Shown: piece after piece, positions 41,891 through 53,240 of the stretch
Layout: every line of letters begins with the position of its first letter
How positions within the stretch are numbered: the stretch's first letter is position 1
Assembly (NCBI RefSeq): GCF_031143425.1
Contig: NC_090448.1
Location: 329,418,177-329,482,176 of the forward strand
Source: Pleurodeles waltl
Lineage: Eukaryota > Chordata > Amphibia > Caudata > Salamandridae
Length of the DNA: 64,000 bases
Direction: 5' to 3'
Position numbers and translations under genes: made by a program
The notes under the pieces: model-generated
What the model was told of the DNA's origin: nothing
Seen by the model: only the letters and a program-made list of their open reading frames with translations
Databases searched by the model: none

Positions 41891-44534
41891 GACGTCTCCA
41901 TTGCAGGGACTCAGCTGCTGGCGGTCCTTCATGGCCCAGCGGGGCTTGTGCTGTCGGTCCTTCATGGCCCAGCGGGGCTTTTGCTGGTGGTCCTTCATGG
42001 CCCAGCGGGGCTTTTTCTGGTGGTCCTTCATGGCCCAGCGGGGCTTGTGCTGGCGGTGGCCTCCTGTGCAGCTGGGCTTGTGCTGGCGGTGGCCTCCTGG
42101 GCAGCTGGGATGATGCGGTCTTCTCTGCCGTGCTGCTCTTCCCAGACTTGCCGGGTTTCTTGTGGCCCTTCCCCACCTTGGAAGTTGTCACAGCTGACTC
42201 CACACTCCCACCGGGACCCCTGGAAGCGGCTTTGGTGGCTGGAGTCTTCCCCCTCTCCCGATGGACACTGGCCAACCTCTGATGCTTCACAGGTGGGGGA
42301 CTGTGCTGTGGCTCCATGGCACACTGGCTGCCCTGGTGGCCGGTGCACTCCAGATTTCGGTGACTACAGGCACCACTGGTCCCGGAGATGTTGTGGCTGA
42401 GGTGCTAGTTCAGGACCTATGAGACAGACGGGGTGGGGGAGGTGTGGGAAAGAGGTCAAGGTTGGACAGGAAAAGTTTTTTTGACACACTGGGACGGGTA
42501 GCTGGAGGGGGTTTGGGAGTGGAGGAAGAGGTTGTGCTTGTAGGAGGTATTCATTTGCTGACTTTGGGTGAAGGTGCATGCGCTGGAGACTGTCATGAGG
42601 TGGATGGCTGTTGGGTGGGTGTGTGCCTGCATTTGTGTATCTTCAGAGGGGGCGTCACAGACACACTGGGAGAGGACACAGGGGACGTGTGAATGGTAGT
42701 GGGGTGGTGACTGCACGTGAGCGGGGTGTGGTGGTGGGTGTGCTGGAGAGGGACGTGGTGGCTGTAGAGTTTGTGCATGCAGGTGTGAGAGTAGACAAGA
42801 CAGGGAGGGAGGAGGGAGATAAGGAGGACGGGGACACAGTGGAGGCAGTGGATTTTGGTGTGTCTGCATGTGTGTGATGCTTGCGTGAGTGCCTGTGGGA
42901 TGTGTGGTGCTTATGTTTGCCTAAGCTTCCCTTGTGTGTTGAGGTGTGTGCATGCTAGTCTGTAGGTGTGCTTGGGAAAGGCTGAGGTACAGGGGATTGG
43001 GTCTGGGTGGAGGAAGTTGGAGGGGGGAGGCTAGAGACAGGGACAATGGCTGCCATCAGTGCTGAGGCCAGAGTCTGAAAAGCTCGCTGAAGGGCCGCCT
43101 GACCAGAATGAATGCCCTCCAGGAATGCATTTGTGTGTTGCAACTGCCTTTCTACACCCTGGATGGCATTCAAAATGGTAGACTGCCCAACAGTGAGGGA
43201 TCGAGGTCAATGGCCTCCTCACTGAGGGCAGCAGGGGTGACTGGGGCAGGGCCTGAAGTGCCTGGGGCGAAGGTGATGCCCACCCTCCTGGGTGAGCGGG
43301 CACGGGGCGAAGGCTGAGAGGCTGCTGGGAGGGTGGTGCTGGAAGGGGGGTGGCGGCTGTACCTGTAGATGGGGGGGCACAGATGTTGCTGCCACCACAA
43401 GGGAGCTCCCATCAGAGGACGAGTCCGTGTCACTGGTCTAAGCTCCTGTCCCCGCCGTGGAGCTCCCATCGCCCTCCGTCCCACTGGTGAACTCTGAGTA
43501 TGTAGTGTGGCCCTCCATGGCCATGTGGGATGCAGCTCCCTCGTGCTCCGGTGCCACTGCTCCTCCGCCTGGTGATGCTAATGCACACAAGAACAGGGAG
43601 ACCACAAAAAGGGGGGGACGACAGAAGAAAGACATGTTAAGTGCATGCATTACCGCTACCTTTGGCGGACACGACAGACACAGATGCCCCCTGCACTACG
43701 CCGCTCTCTTGGGCGCCACTGTTCAATTCCTGGGAAATGGCCTACGAGGCTATGGACGACATCTGCACACATAGATGACACAGGGGCATGACTAGGTGTA
43801 GTGGGTACTCTACAGAGGTGAGGTGGGGTGCCACAGGGTCTGCCTTACGGAGGGACCTTGCCTACGGAACTCGCCCTGGCCTAGGGAAACCCACAGCCCA
43901 GCTACCCCACCCAGACCCCTCCACTGCGCGCAAAGTCTGCAGAATGCGAGTGTACTCACCCCCTTGTGGCTGCTGTGATACCCTCAAGCGGCCATCCAAG
44001 TACGGGTACGCCAGGATCCTGAACATCAGGGGGGTCATGGTGCGAAGGGTACCCCTCCCACGTTGGGAGGCCATCCCCAGCTGAGCCTCCGCCGTCTTCT
44101 TGCTCCAGCGGCGAATGTCCTCCCATCTTTTCCGGCAGTGGGTGCTCCATCTGTGGTAGAGCCCCAGGGTCCGGACGTCCTTGGCGATGGCATGGCAAAT
44201 ATGTTTTTTCTGGTGGGTGCTGACCTACATGATTTGTACAGGGGGAAGAGAAAGTTATTACCAACTGCACCGTCAAAGTGATTGGTCCCCATGCCTACCC
44301 TTGCCATGTGGCACATGCACTCACCGTTGTTTCATGCACCCCGCACTCTCCCCCCTTCCTTCTTACATCCACCTCTCTCCACACAGGCATAGCCCATACA
44401 TCATGCTCCCAGTGTACTTACCTGTTTGTCTGGAAGACCGTAGAGTGGCGTGTACTGGGGGAGGACCCCATCCACGAGTTTCTCCAACTCCTCCGATGTG
44501 AAGGCAGAGGCTCTTTCCCAGACACTCGAGCCAT
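41877..44534 (-). pseudogene. Harbinger 2 gene 2: SANT/Myb, coiled-coil, low-complexity protein
   Basis: Exon 1 44534-44422 (113 nt, one base short of the other copies, so frameshifted), donor GTAAGT. Exon 2 44224-43960 with HICHAIAKDVRTLGLYHRWS, HCRKRWEDIRRWSKKTAEAQ and MTPLMFRILA, donor GTGAGT intact. Exon 3 from 43577: acidic start, VNAIQGVERQLQHTNAFLEG helical segment, Ser/Pro/Thr/His-rich tract with shifts, then a lysine-rich end (VGKGHKKPGKSGKSS) and the 12-residue repeats. The Myb domain is split by intron 1. It lies antisense within the transposase intron. The function, DNA binding for the transposon, is inferred from the family. Confidence 0.7.
41915..42110. repeat. Minisatellite array C of element 2 (36 bp unit)
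   Basis: About five units with GTCCTTCATGGCCCAGCGGG. In the gene 2 frame (minus) this gives a 12-residue repeat, APLGHEGPPAKA, directly after the lysine-rich segment of gene 2, so it is probably coding. Confidence 0.85.
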
Positions 44535-44619
44535 TGTCTCTTCCAGACCGAGGTCACAGCAGCACTTGCAGTGTAGGTCCTCTCCTGTTGAAGATCAGGT
44601 ATCGAGTGATTGAACAGAT

Positions 44620-44825
44620 AGAAAATGGCGGTCACGTCCGCGGCGGTGCGTACCGTCACCGCCGGCGTACATCGTCATTGGCTCCTGGGACCCACAGGGT
44701 CCAATGTTAACCAATGCAGCTTTGCGCCGCGGTCTTCGACCGCCTACTGCGACGGTGTACAACGCCAGCGCAGTTACCTCACATCCCATTGTTCCACTTT
44801 AGAGGTCAGGCAGCCGCCATTTCAG
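44620..44825. promoter_or_regulatory. Candidate gene 2 promoter, element 2
   Basis: AAAATGGCGGTCACGTCCGC near 44624 and the oppositely oriented GCCGCCATTT near 44814, arranged as in element 1, about 90-290 bp upstream of gene 2 exon 1 and inside the transposase intron. Confidence 0.45.
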
Positions 44826-44982
44826 GGGCCCACATGGCTTCATCTTTAACTGCGTCACACATACCTAGGCCTAGACTCAACACACATACAGGCCACTTTT
44901 TGAGTATGAATGGTGTTCTGTGTAAGCTGTGGGTACGTACCTCTGAGTTGTTTGACTCTGTGCTCGCTGTTGTCCTTCATAG

Positions 44983-46114
44983 GCACCGTCCGCTGGGACA
45001 TGTGAGGAGATGGCGGCATCCTCTGGTGTACTGACCGTTGGTGGACCTGTCGACAACGGTGGAAAGACGTGATAATCACATACAGGCTTGACCGTGCCAC
45101 AATCCAGGAACTGTGTACCCAGCTGGAGCCAGACCTGATGTCAGCTATCTGCCATCCCACAGGAATCCCCCTCAAATGCAGGTGCTGTCAGTGCTCCATT
45201 TCCTTGCAAGTGGGTCATTTCAAACAACAGTGGCCATAGCATCAGCGATGTCCCAGCCTATGTTTTCCAACATGTTGTCCAGAGTGTTGTCTGCCCTGCT
45301 GAAACACATGCGGAGCTACATCTTTTTCCCTCAGGTGGAGGATTTGCCTACAGTGAAAGGTGATTTCTATGCCCTGGGACATATCCCCAACATCATAGGT
45401 GCCATTGATGGGACACATGTGGCTTTGGTCCCGCCCCACAGGAGTGAACAGGTGTACAGAAACCGGAAGAGTTATCATTCGATGAATGTACAGATGGTAT
45501 GTTTGGCAGACCAGTACATCTCCCATGTGAATGCCATGTTCCCTGGCTCAGTGCATGGCGCTTACATCCTGCGGAATAGCAGCATCCCTTATGTGATGGG
45601 TCAACTCCAGAGGCACTGTGTGTGGCCATTAGGTGAGCACCTGGAAGCTAGTCAGTGGGAATGGTTGTCTGGGTCTGGGGATATCCCTCCAGGTTAGTGT
45701 GTGTCTAACAGTTGTCCCTCGCCATTTGCAGGTGACTCTGGTTACCCCAACCTGTCATGGCTACTGACCCCAGTGAGGAATCCCAGGACAAGGGCAGAGG
45801 AACACTACAATGAGGCACATGGGTGAACTAGGAGGGTGATCGAACGCACCTTCGGCCTCCTGAAGGAGAGGTTCAGGTCCCTCCATATGACAGGTGGATC
45901 CCTATTCTACTCACCAAAGAGGGTGTGCCAGATCACCATGGCCTGCTGTATGCTTCACAACTTGGCTTTGCGACGACAGGTGCCCTTTCTGCAGGAGGAT
46001 GGTCCAGATGGCGGTGTTGTTGCAGCTGTGGAGCCTGTGGACAGTGAAGACGAGGAAGCAGAGGAAGAAGACATGGACAACAGGGACTCAGTGATCCAGC
46101 AATATTTCCAGTGA
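44983..46114 (+). pseudogene. HARBI1-like: Harbinger 2 transposase, catalytic exons 2 and 3
   Basis: Exon 2 44983-45632, 99 bp intron 45633-45731 (GTGAGC...TTTGCAG), exon 3 45732-46114. DDE residues all present: [23 protein letters not shown] across the intron, RRVIERTFGLLKERFRSL. Disabled by a TGA after VY near 45030 (CGA in element 1), a 1 nt deletion near 45170 and a TGA before TRRVIERTF near 45826. Two stops lie where relatives have CG-containing arginine codons, consistent with CpG decay. Ends SVIQQYFQ. Confidence 0.92.
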
Positions 46115-46593
46115 AACACAGGTAAGAATACAAACCTGCCTACTACATGTACTTATACACTACTACCTCTCTACTGTCTGTATTTTTCACCCAGTGTATG
46201 GTCACTGAGTTGTCACTTTCCCTTACGATTTCACAGATCTGGGTCCCACAGTGTGACATCTGCTTTGATTCCTCATGGACTAGAGCTGTGTGACATAGGT
46301 ATGTTGACATTTCAAATGAAAGAGCTTTTTGCCACAGTTATTGCTAATACAGTATTCCGAAATCACAGACAGACTCCAGATTGTTTTGTGCTTTAAGGGT
46401 GTTTATTTAAGTGCTCAAAATTGGAGGGGGTAGCAAAATGGTGAGGGGTGATGGCGGAGGAATGTCCATGTCAGAGTCCAGTCTATTAGTCTCACAGGTG
46501 CATTGCCCAAATGGGCATAGGAACTGGAGCTGGGGCAGTTTAAGGATGGACAGGGTGACAAAGTGGGACAGGGGGATGACAATCAGGGTGGTC

Positions 46594-48083
46594 TCATTTC
46601 TTGGCTGGGGTCTTGGCATCATTCTCTGTTTTGTTCCTGGATCTCAGGGACCGTTTGCGAGGTGGTTCTCCCTCTGCAGGGGGTGGGGTGCTGGTGTGGT
46701 TGTCCTGTGGCGGTGCCTCCTGTCCACTAGCGCCGGCGGAGGTAGTGAGCAGTTCATCGTCCAGGCTAGTGTCAGGGGCCCCTTGTAGTGCCACAGTGTC
46801 CCTCCTGGTGTTGAGTACTTCCTTCAGCAACCCTACGATGGTGCCCAGGGTGGAATTGATGGTTCTGAGTTCCTCCCTGAAGCCCATATACTGTTCCTCC
46901 TGCAGGCGCTGGGTCTCCTGAAACTTGGCCAGTACCGTTGTCAACGTCTCCTGGGAGTGGTGGTAGGCTCCCATGATGGAGGAGAGGGCCTCGTGGAGAG
47001 TGGGTTCCCTGGGCCTGTCCGCCCCCTGTCGCACAGCAGCCCTCCCAGTTCCCGTGTTCCTGGGCCTCCGTCCCCTGGACCGTGTGCCCACTACCACTGC
47101 CCCCAGGTCCCTGTTGTGGTTGGGGTGGTGGGTTAGCCTGGGTTCCCTGTAGTGGTGGACACATTGCTGATTGATGTGTCCTGGGGACAGAGGTATGGGC
47201 CCGCTGGGTGGGTGCTGTGCTGGTGTTTCCAGAGGGGGGAAGCTCTGTAGTGGCCTGTGACTGGGTGTGGGGAACCGACTGTCCTGAGGTCCCAGATGGG
47301 CCGGGCTGGTCATCTAGATCCAGTTGGACAGAGGTGCTGTCATCACTGTGGGCCTCTTCTGTTGGTGGTGTGGACATGTGTGGACCCTCCTGTCCGGTGA
47401 CGTGGGGTAGGGGTCCTGCAGGGGTATAAAGGCATGATTATTGCATCTGTGTGTGTCAAGGTGTGCAATGGGTGGGTGACCGTGTACCCCAGTGCTAGTA
47501 TTCCGGTGTGGGACCTTGTGTGATGATGGTTTAGGGGGGTGTATGGGTATGTGCAGTGGGCATGCTTTAGTGATGGGTGTCCATGCTTTGGTGTTGCATG
47601 CAGGGCTTGGTGTTGGGATGTGTGGTTTGTGATAGTGGGACATTTGTGAGGAGTAGGGGTGATGGGGGTGAGGGTGAGGGTTGGGGTATGTACTGGCATG
47701 CAGGTAGGGTGGGGGATGTAATAGTAAAGCTTTGACTTAGCAGAGTCCATTCCTCCACCTAATCCTGCGAGGCCCTCAGGATGCAGAATCGCCAAGACTT
47801 GCTCCTCCCATGTTGTTAGTTGTGGGGGAGGAGGTGGAGGTCCGCCGCCAGTCCGCACCTTCCCCCGTAGGTCGTTCCACCTCTTCCTGATGTCCTCCCG
47901 ATTTCTTGGGTGTTGTCCCACTGCGTTTACCATGTCCACTATTCTTCGCCATAGCTCCATCTTCCTTGCAATGGAGGTGTGCTGCACCTGTGATCCGAAT
48001 AGCTGTGGTTCTACCCGGACGATTTCCTCCACCATGACCCTGAGCTCCTTCTCCGAGAACCTGGGGTATCTTTGCCGTGCCAT
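46594..48083 (-). pseudogene. Harbinger 2 gene 1: SANT/Myb plus coiled-coil protein
   Basis: Exon 1 48083-47741: MARQRYPRFSEKELRVMVEE, RKMELWRRIVDMVNAVGQHP, IRKRWNDLRGKVR; a 36 bp in-frame loss after the Myb domain relative to element 1. The donor reads CTAAGT instead of GTAAGT, so splicing is damaged. Exon 2 47415-46594: acidic/serine segment, a helical coiled-coil stretch with a frame change, and an intact basic end PPRKRSLRSRNKT. Convergent with the transposase. Confidence 0.8.
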
Positions 48084-48680
48084 TGGGTGGTGTAGGTGAT
48101 GTGTGGGGTGGTGTGTGGGGTGATAAGTGTGCTGATATGGAGTGGGGTATTGTGTGAGGTGCGTGGAAGTTATGTGGGTGATGGTGTTGTGTGCCTGTGG
48201 ATGCTAGTGTTGTTGATGGTGGTGTCTCTCTCTGGCTTTCGTTCGGGATTTGTGGTCGTAATGGTTTGTGGGTGATGTGGGTGGGTGTTTTATAGTGTAT
48301 TGAGTTTGTGGGAGTGGTGTGTGTATGTGTATCAGGTGTGTGTATTTGGAATTGTCCAATGTGGCTGTGTTTTGTACGAATGTGTGTATTTTGAGCGCGG
48401 CGGTGTGTACCGCCAATGGAATACCGTGGTTGAAACACCGCTGCGTGGATTCGTGTGTCGTGATAGTGTGGGTGTATTTCTGTTGGCATGACGGTGGAGG
48501 TTTTGTTTTCGCCAGTTTATCACTGACCTTTGGTGCAGCGGACTTATGTGGGTGTCTGAATTTTGGCGGATTCCGAACTGTGGGTCATAATAGCTCTGGC
48601 AGAATTCCGCGGCAGTGTGTTGGCAGTTTTCTGCACGGCAGTAATCGGTTTTTACCGCCAATGTTGTAATGAGGGCCTAA

Positions 48681-49223
48681 GTCCTGATTCCCCTGGCGTA
48701 AGTCTAATAGTTCACGATCTGCTGACAGTGTTACAGTTCTACAATCAAAAACTCGCTCAAACCCACAAACAAAGTTTCTCCAGTTGTACAACAGGGGACT
48801 ATGTTTATGCACAAGAGGAATAGCCCAGATAGCTGCATCTCCAGACAGATATGATAACAAGAAAGCTACTTTGGACTGGGCATCAGGAAAAGTATGTGGT
48901 CCACAGTTGAAGTGTAGTTCCACTTGAACCAGGAAAGATTGCGCTTTCAAGGGGTCAACTGAGAAACGTTCTGGAGGAGCTAAAGGAATGGCTGAAGGAA
49001 CATTGAGGGAAATGTTTGTCGGATTACCTCCAGAAGTCTGAGAAGAAGTACCTGGCCATGACACACCTGTGGGATTTTGTTCCTTCTTCTCTACCTTATC
49101 CTGTAGCTGACTCGCTCTCTCAGCTAAGCTATTTGTCAAATCTTTTGAGGATACCACCTCTGACTGGAGCTGGGTGATAGCCTTTACTAGCTCGTCCAGT
49201 GTGGTCATGTTGAGAACATACAC
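48681..49223 (-). pseudogene. gag (partial): Gypsy gag, N-terminal part
   Basis: Starts MTTLDELVKAITQLQSEVVS (ATG at 49208 preferred; an in-frame ATG also at 49223). Coiled N-terminus, then capsid-like FSVDPLKAQSFLVQVELHFN, SKVAFLLSYLSGDAAIWAIP and FVCGFERVFDCRT typical of Ty3/Gypsy Gag. Cut by Harbinger element 2 at 48680. Confidence 0.88.
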
Positions 49224-49255
49224 AAACCAGGAGGATAATAATTTGTGGGCTCACT

Positions 49256-49273
49256 ATTCTGTCAGAGTCACCA
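49256..49273 (-). other. Possible Gypsy primer-binding site
   Basis: Minus strand TGGTGACTCTGACAGAAT lies between the upstream LTR and gag and has the TGG start usual for tRNA-primed sites. I cannot match it to a tRNA from memory, and the inner LTR edge is not firmly placed. Confidence 0.35.
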
Positions 49274-49839
49274 GATCCTCGCAGGCTGTGCACGTTCCCA
49301 ACACTTCTACCACAAGACAACTCCAATACTCTGATTAGATTTGTCACAGAGTCTAAGAGAGTCCAAGTGGGGAAAAGGGGATTAGGAAGGGAACAGCTGG
49401 GAAGGAGACCTGTAGGAAGCAAAAGGTTAAAATACACAACATCAAAATTACATCTCATGAAATTAGTACTATGCTATGACTTTTAGATGACTGAATGCCT
49501 GTAAGGAAATCAGGAGGGGTTAGATAAAACTTTCAGATTCAAGTACTTTCTTTAGCATGAGAACCAGGAAACAATCTGAATAATTTCTGAACCATCATAT
49601 GAATCTTATTTTAAGAATACATGTCAGGAAACACACAGCATTACATCTAGAACTCTGGTCTCTTTTTTGTTCTCTCAAAGCATTGGAAAGTAAATTGCGC
49701 ACATTGCAAATTTTCATGGAAGTATTAAAACACCATAGAAGGATTGTGCACCATGAAAAACATAACGTAGATTCAAGGAATAAATCACGCGACTTGTCAA
49801 CTCGAATACTTCCAAGTAAATGCCTTAAGATGGTAGCGC

Positions 49840-50990
49840 ACAATGAATAACATGAATGAAAACACAAGGAAAGAATTGCTCGTCTTGCCGATGCGAATGC
49901 CACCATGAAACTGCCATGGAATGGTAGCACGCAATGAATATCACAAATTTAACACAAGGAAATAATTGTGCGGCTTGCCGATTCGAATGCCACTATGAAA
50001 CTGCCAAGGAATGGTAGTGCACAATGAATATCACGAATTAAAACACAAGGAAAGAATCGCGCGTCTTGCCGATTCGAATGCCACCATGAAATCTGCCAAG
50101 GAATGGTAGCACACAATGAATATCATGAATGAAAACACAAGGAAAGAATTGAGCGTCTTGCCGATTCGAATGCCACCATGAAAACTGCCAAGGAATGGTA
50201 GCACACAATGAATATCACAAATGAAACACAAGGAAAGAATTGCGCGTCTTGCCGATTCGAATGCCACCATGAAACTGCCATGGAATGGTAGCACGCAATG
50301 AATATCACAAATTTAACACAAGGAAATAATTGTGCGGCTTGCCGATTCGAATGCCACTATGAAACTGCCAAGGAATGGTAGTGCACAATGAATATCACTA
50401 ATTAAAACACAAGGAAACAATCGCGCGTCTTGCCGATTCGAATGCCACCATGAAATCTGCCAAGGAATGGTAGCACACAATGAATATCATGAATGAAAAC
50501 ACAAGGAAAGAATTGAGCGTCTTGCCGATTCGAATGCCACCATGAAAACTGCCAAGGAATGGTAGCACACAATGAATATCACAAATGAAACACAAGGAAA
50601 GAATTGCGCGTCTTGCCGATTCGAATGCCACAGTGAAAACTGCCAAGGAATGGTAGCGTACAATGAATATCAAGGGTTAATTCACCATAAAGCGAATCGC
50701 GTGTCTCGCCGATTCGTAGACCACCACGTAACTGCTAAGGAAATGGTAGCGTACAATGAATATCAAGGGTTAAATCACCATGAAGCGAATCGCGCGTCTT
50801 GCCGATTCGTAGGCCCCTAATAACTGTCAAGGAAATGGTATTGTACAATGAATATCAAGGGTTAAATCACCATGAAGCGAATCGCACGTCTTGCCAATTC
50901 GTAGGCCACCATATAACTGCCAAGGAAATGGTAGCGTGCAATGAATATTAAGAGTGAAATCATCATGAAGTGTATCACGTATCTTTCCGA
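49840..50990. repeat. LTR tandem array, 90 bp units with a 362 bp duplication
   Basis: Units of about 90 bp built on ACACAAGGAAAGAATTGCGC, CTTGCCGATTCGAATGCCAC and GCCAAGGAATGGTAGC. The block 49918-50279 recurs almost unchanged at 50280-50640, a recent four-unit duplication within the array. The right third (from about 50640) switches to a variant unit with AATATCAAGGGTTAAATCAC. Confidence 0.88.
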
Positions 50991-51279
50991 TTCGAAGAAC
51001 CGCATGCAAATGCCAAGAAAAGTCCAAACGCACATTCACAGGCGCTATAGACCCGTTACTTATCATGCAAAGATTAGGCCCAAGAACTCGAGCGTCATTG
51101 ATAACGGAGTTGGGGGCCCAGCCCAACCTCCGTCTTACCGCCCTGATCAAGAATCACACAGCCGAGTGAAAAGGGCGAGGCCTGGAAAATCAAAGTAGGC
51201 CACCAGAACAGGAGCTCAGGAAGTTGCTGCTGCTCTGCACCGGGATCTCTGAATAGTGAGCACGTGGAGCTGGGCTTGC

Positions 51280-51293
51280 TCCCTTTTATAGAG
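51280..51293 (-). promoter_or_regulatory. LTR TATA box (upstream copy)
   Basis: CTATAAAAGGGAGC on the minus strand, conserved in both LTRs. Transcription would run leftward into gag. Confidence 0.55.
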
Positions 51294-51622
51294 TCTTGGC
51301 CCAGCCCACAACCACACCCAGACATGCTGCAGGGAAAGTTTCTAGAAGGCCCTAGAAAGGGACCACACCCAGGCATGCTGCAGGTAAAGCTTCCAGAAGG
51401 CCCTGGAAAGGGACCACACCCTGACTCACTCTGAAAGCCTGCAGCAATACATTGCAAATGAACAGTATTTATAAGCACCTTAAGAATGAGTCTTCAGGAT
51501 TGAATTCTGCAATGCAAAAGGTTAAACATGAACATATCAGCACAATGCATAAATTACATTATATTGAGTGTTGGGTTTTTGCATTCTAGTCGCCCGTAGA
51601 GCGTGCACTGTCCTGGTGTTGA

Positions 51623-52832
51623 CACCTTGGCAATACTTCATCCTGAGGGCCTGGCAGGAGTAAAAGGATGACTGGACTCTGGTAAGTCAAATCTCTATTA
51701 CTATCACCCCCTACCTGCATGCCATCAAATACCCCCACCCCTACCTTCACCCCCATCACCCCACCACCTCACATACACCACACCATACCAAGCCCTGCAT
51801 GCACTACCAATGCATGGACATCACTCACAGCCCGGCATGGACACCCATCACTAAAGCATGCACATTAGAGAGAATCACCTAGCCCACAAAATCTCTACTC
51901 ACCCAAGGCAAAGCTGACAGAGCAATCACAAACATACAGGGCAACACACCCATGCACAAGATGTTACACACAGAAACAATACCACTGCATTTACATCCCC
52001 GCAGGTCCCCCACACAACGTCACAGGAGAGGAGGTGCCAGCAACATCCAGTCAACCCACAGAAGACGCCCACAGTGATGACAGCAGCTCTGGACGCTTAG
52101 ATCTGGATGACCAACCTGGCCCATCAGGGATCTCCAGACAGTCGGTTACCCAGGCACAGTCGAATACCACCACAGAGCATCCCCCCCTCAGGAAACACCA
52201 GCACAGATCCCACCCAGCGGGCCCATACCTCTGTCCACATGATATGTCAATCAGCAGTGTGTCCCCCACAACAGGGACCCCAAGCAACCCCACAAACACA
52301 GGATGATCAGGGACCTGGGGTCAGTGGCAGTGGGCACAAGGTTCAGGGGACAGAGGCACAGGACAACAGGGAAGCTGGGAGGACTGCTGTGCGACAGGGG
52401 GAGGACAGGCCCAGGGAACCGACTCTCCAGGAGGCACTCTCCAACATCCTGGGAGCATATCACCATTCCCAGGAGACAATGGGCCAGATACTGGACAAGT
52501 TGCAGGAGACCCAGCGGCTGCAAGAGAGACAGTACCTGGGGATAAGGGAGGACCTGAAGGACATCCACACCACACTGGTCACCATTGCAGGGGTGCTGGC
52601 AGACATGGCCAACACCATGAGGGAGGCAGTGGCACACCACCGGGCCCCTGACACTAGCCACACCGATGAACAGCACTCCACCTCCGCTGCCGCTAGTGGA
52701 CAGGAGGCCCCACCACAGGAACAACAGGCCACCAGCACCTCTCCCCCTGCAGAAGGAGAACCACCCTGCAAACGGTCCCTACGATCCAGGCAGAATCCAG
52801 AGAACATTGCCAAGACCCCCACCAGGAAATAA
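51623..52832 (+). pseudogene. Harbinger 3 gene 1, truncated (coiled-coil part)
   Basis: Only the last 59 nt of exon 1 (to 51681, donor GTAAGT) remain; the SANT/Myb domain is gone. Exon 2 52005-52832 (acceptor CCCCGCAG) is well preserved: GEEVPATSSQPTEDAHSDDS, ILDKLQETQRLQERQYLGI and ending PPCKRSLRSRQN...TPTRK. A 4-base extra CTCA near 52190 shifts the frame. A useful reference for the original C-terminus of gene 1. Confidence 0.75.
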
Positions 52833-53240
52833 GACTCTCCTGATTGTCACCCTTGTGTCCCATCCTATCACCCTGTCCACCTTAAAGTGCCATTGCTCCA
52901 CTTCCTATGCCCCCTTGGACAATGCACCTGTCATACAAAGAGACTGGACTCTATCCTGGACTTTCCTCCAAAATCACCCCAGCCCATTGCACATACCCCT
53001 ATACTTACTAGCACTTAAATAAACACTGCAATACAACTGTACAGTAATGTATAAATAGGAATGACCTGTAGTTGGCTGCAGGCAACACAACAGGTGCCAG
53101 AGTGGGGCACAGATATCTGAAAATAGAGATGCCAAAAGTTACAGTAAGTGGCCATGGAATTGGGAGAATCTGCCTGCCATGTACAATGTCAAATACAAAA
53201 CTGTCAATGCAAAGTGAAGTTACAGTGTCTTACCTGTGTG

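Larger units (their letters stand above)
40394..48677 (+). mobile_element. Harbinger element 2, complete 8,284 bp three-gene copy
   Basis: Both ends present: left GGTGGTCATTACAACCCTGG; right, read inward, GGCCCTCATTACAACATTGG. Perfect target duplication TAA (40391-40393 and 48678-48680) within Gypsy gag. Order: promoter and transposase exon 1 (plus), minisatellites, gene 2 (minus), transposase exons 2-3 (plus), gene 1 (minus). This is the reference copy for the family in the window. Stops and indels disable all three genes. Confidence 0.95.
34682..51622 (-). mobile_element. Ty3/Gypsy chromodomain retrotransposon (minus strand, nested insertions)
   Basis: LTRs at both ends; read on the minus strand the order is gag, protease, RT, RNase H, integrase, chromodomain. 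The outer LTR edge TGTTGACA occurs at both 35681 and 51622; on the element strand the LTR starts TGTCAACACCAGGACAGTGC. It is interrupted by Harbinger element 2 (40394-48677) in gag and by a MITE (36082-37100) in the integrase region, and has an A-run and frameshifts in pol. Removing the two insertions leaves about 7.6 kb. The downstream LTR is truncated to about 1 kb, versus roughly 2.3 kb upstream. Confidence 0.9.
49274..51622 (-). repeat. Gypsy upstream LTR with internal tandem array
   Basis: The right edge TGTTGACA is shared with the downstream LTR; the left edge near 49274 is tentative. Holds the promoter TATA, a duplicated ATGCTGCAGG-AAAGGGACCACACCC segment (51325-51420), and about twelve 90 bp tandem units (49840-50990). 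Confidence 0.75.
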
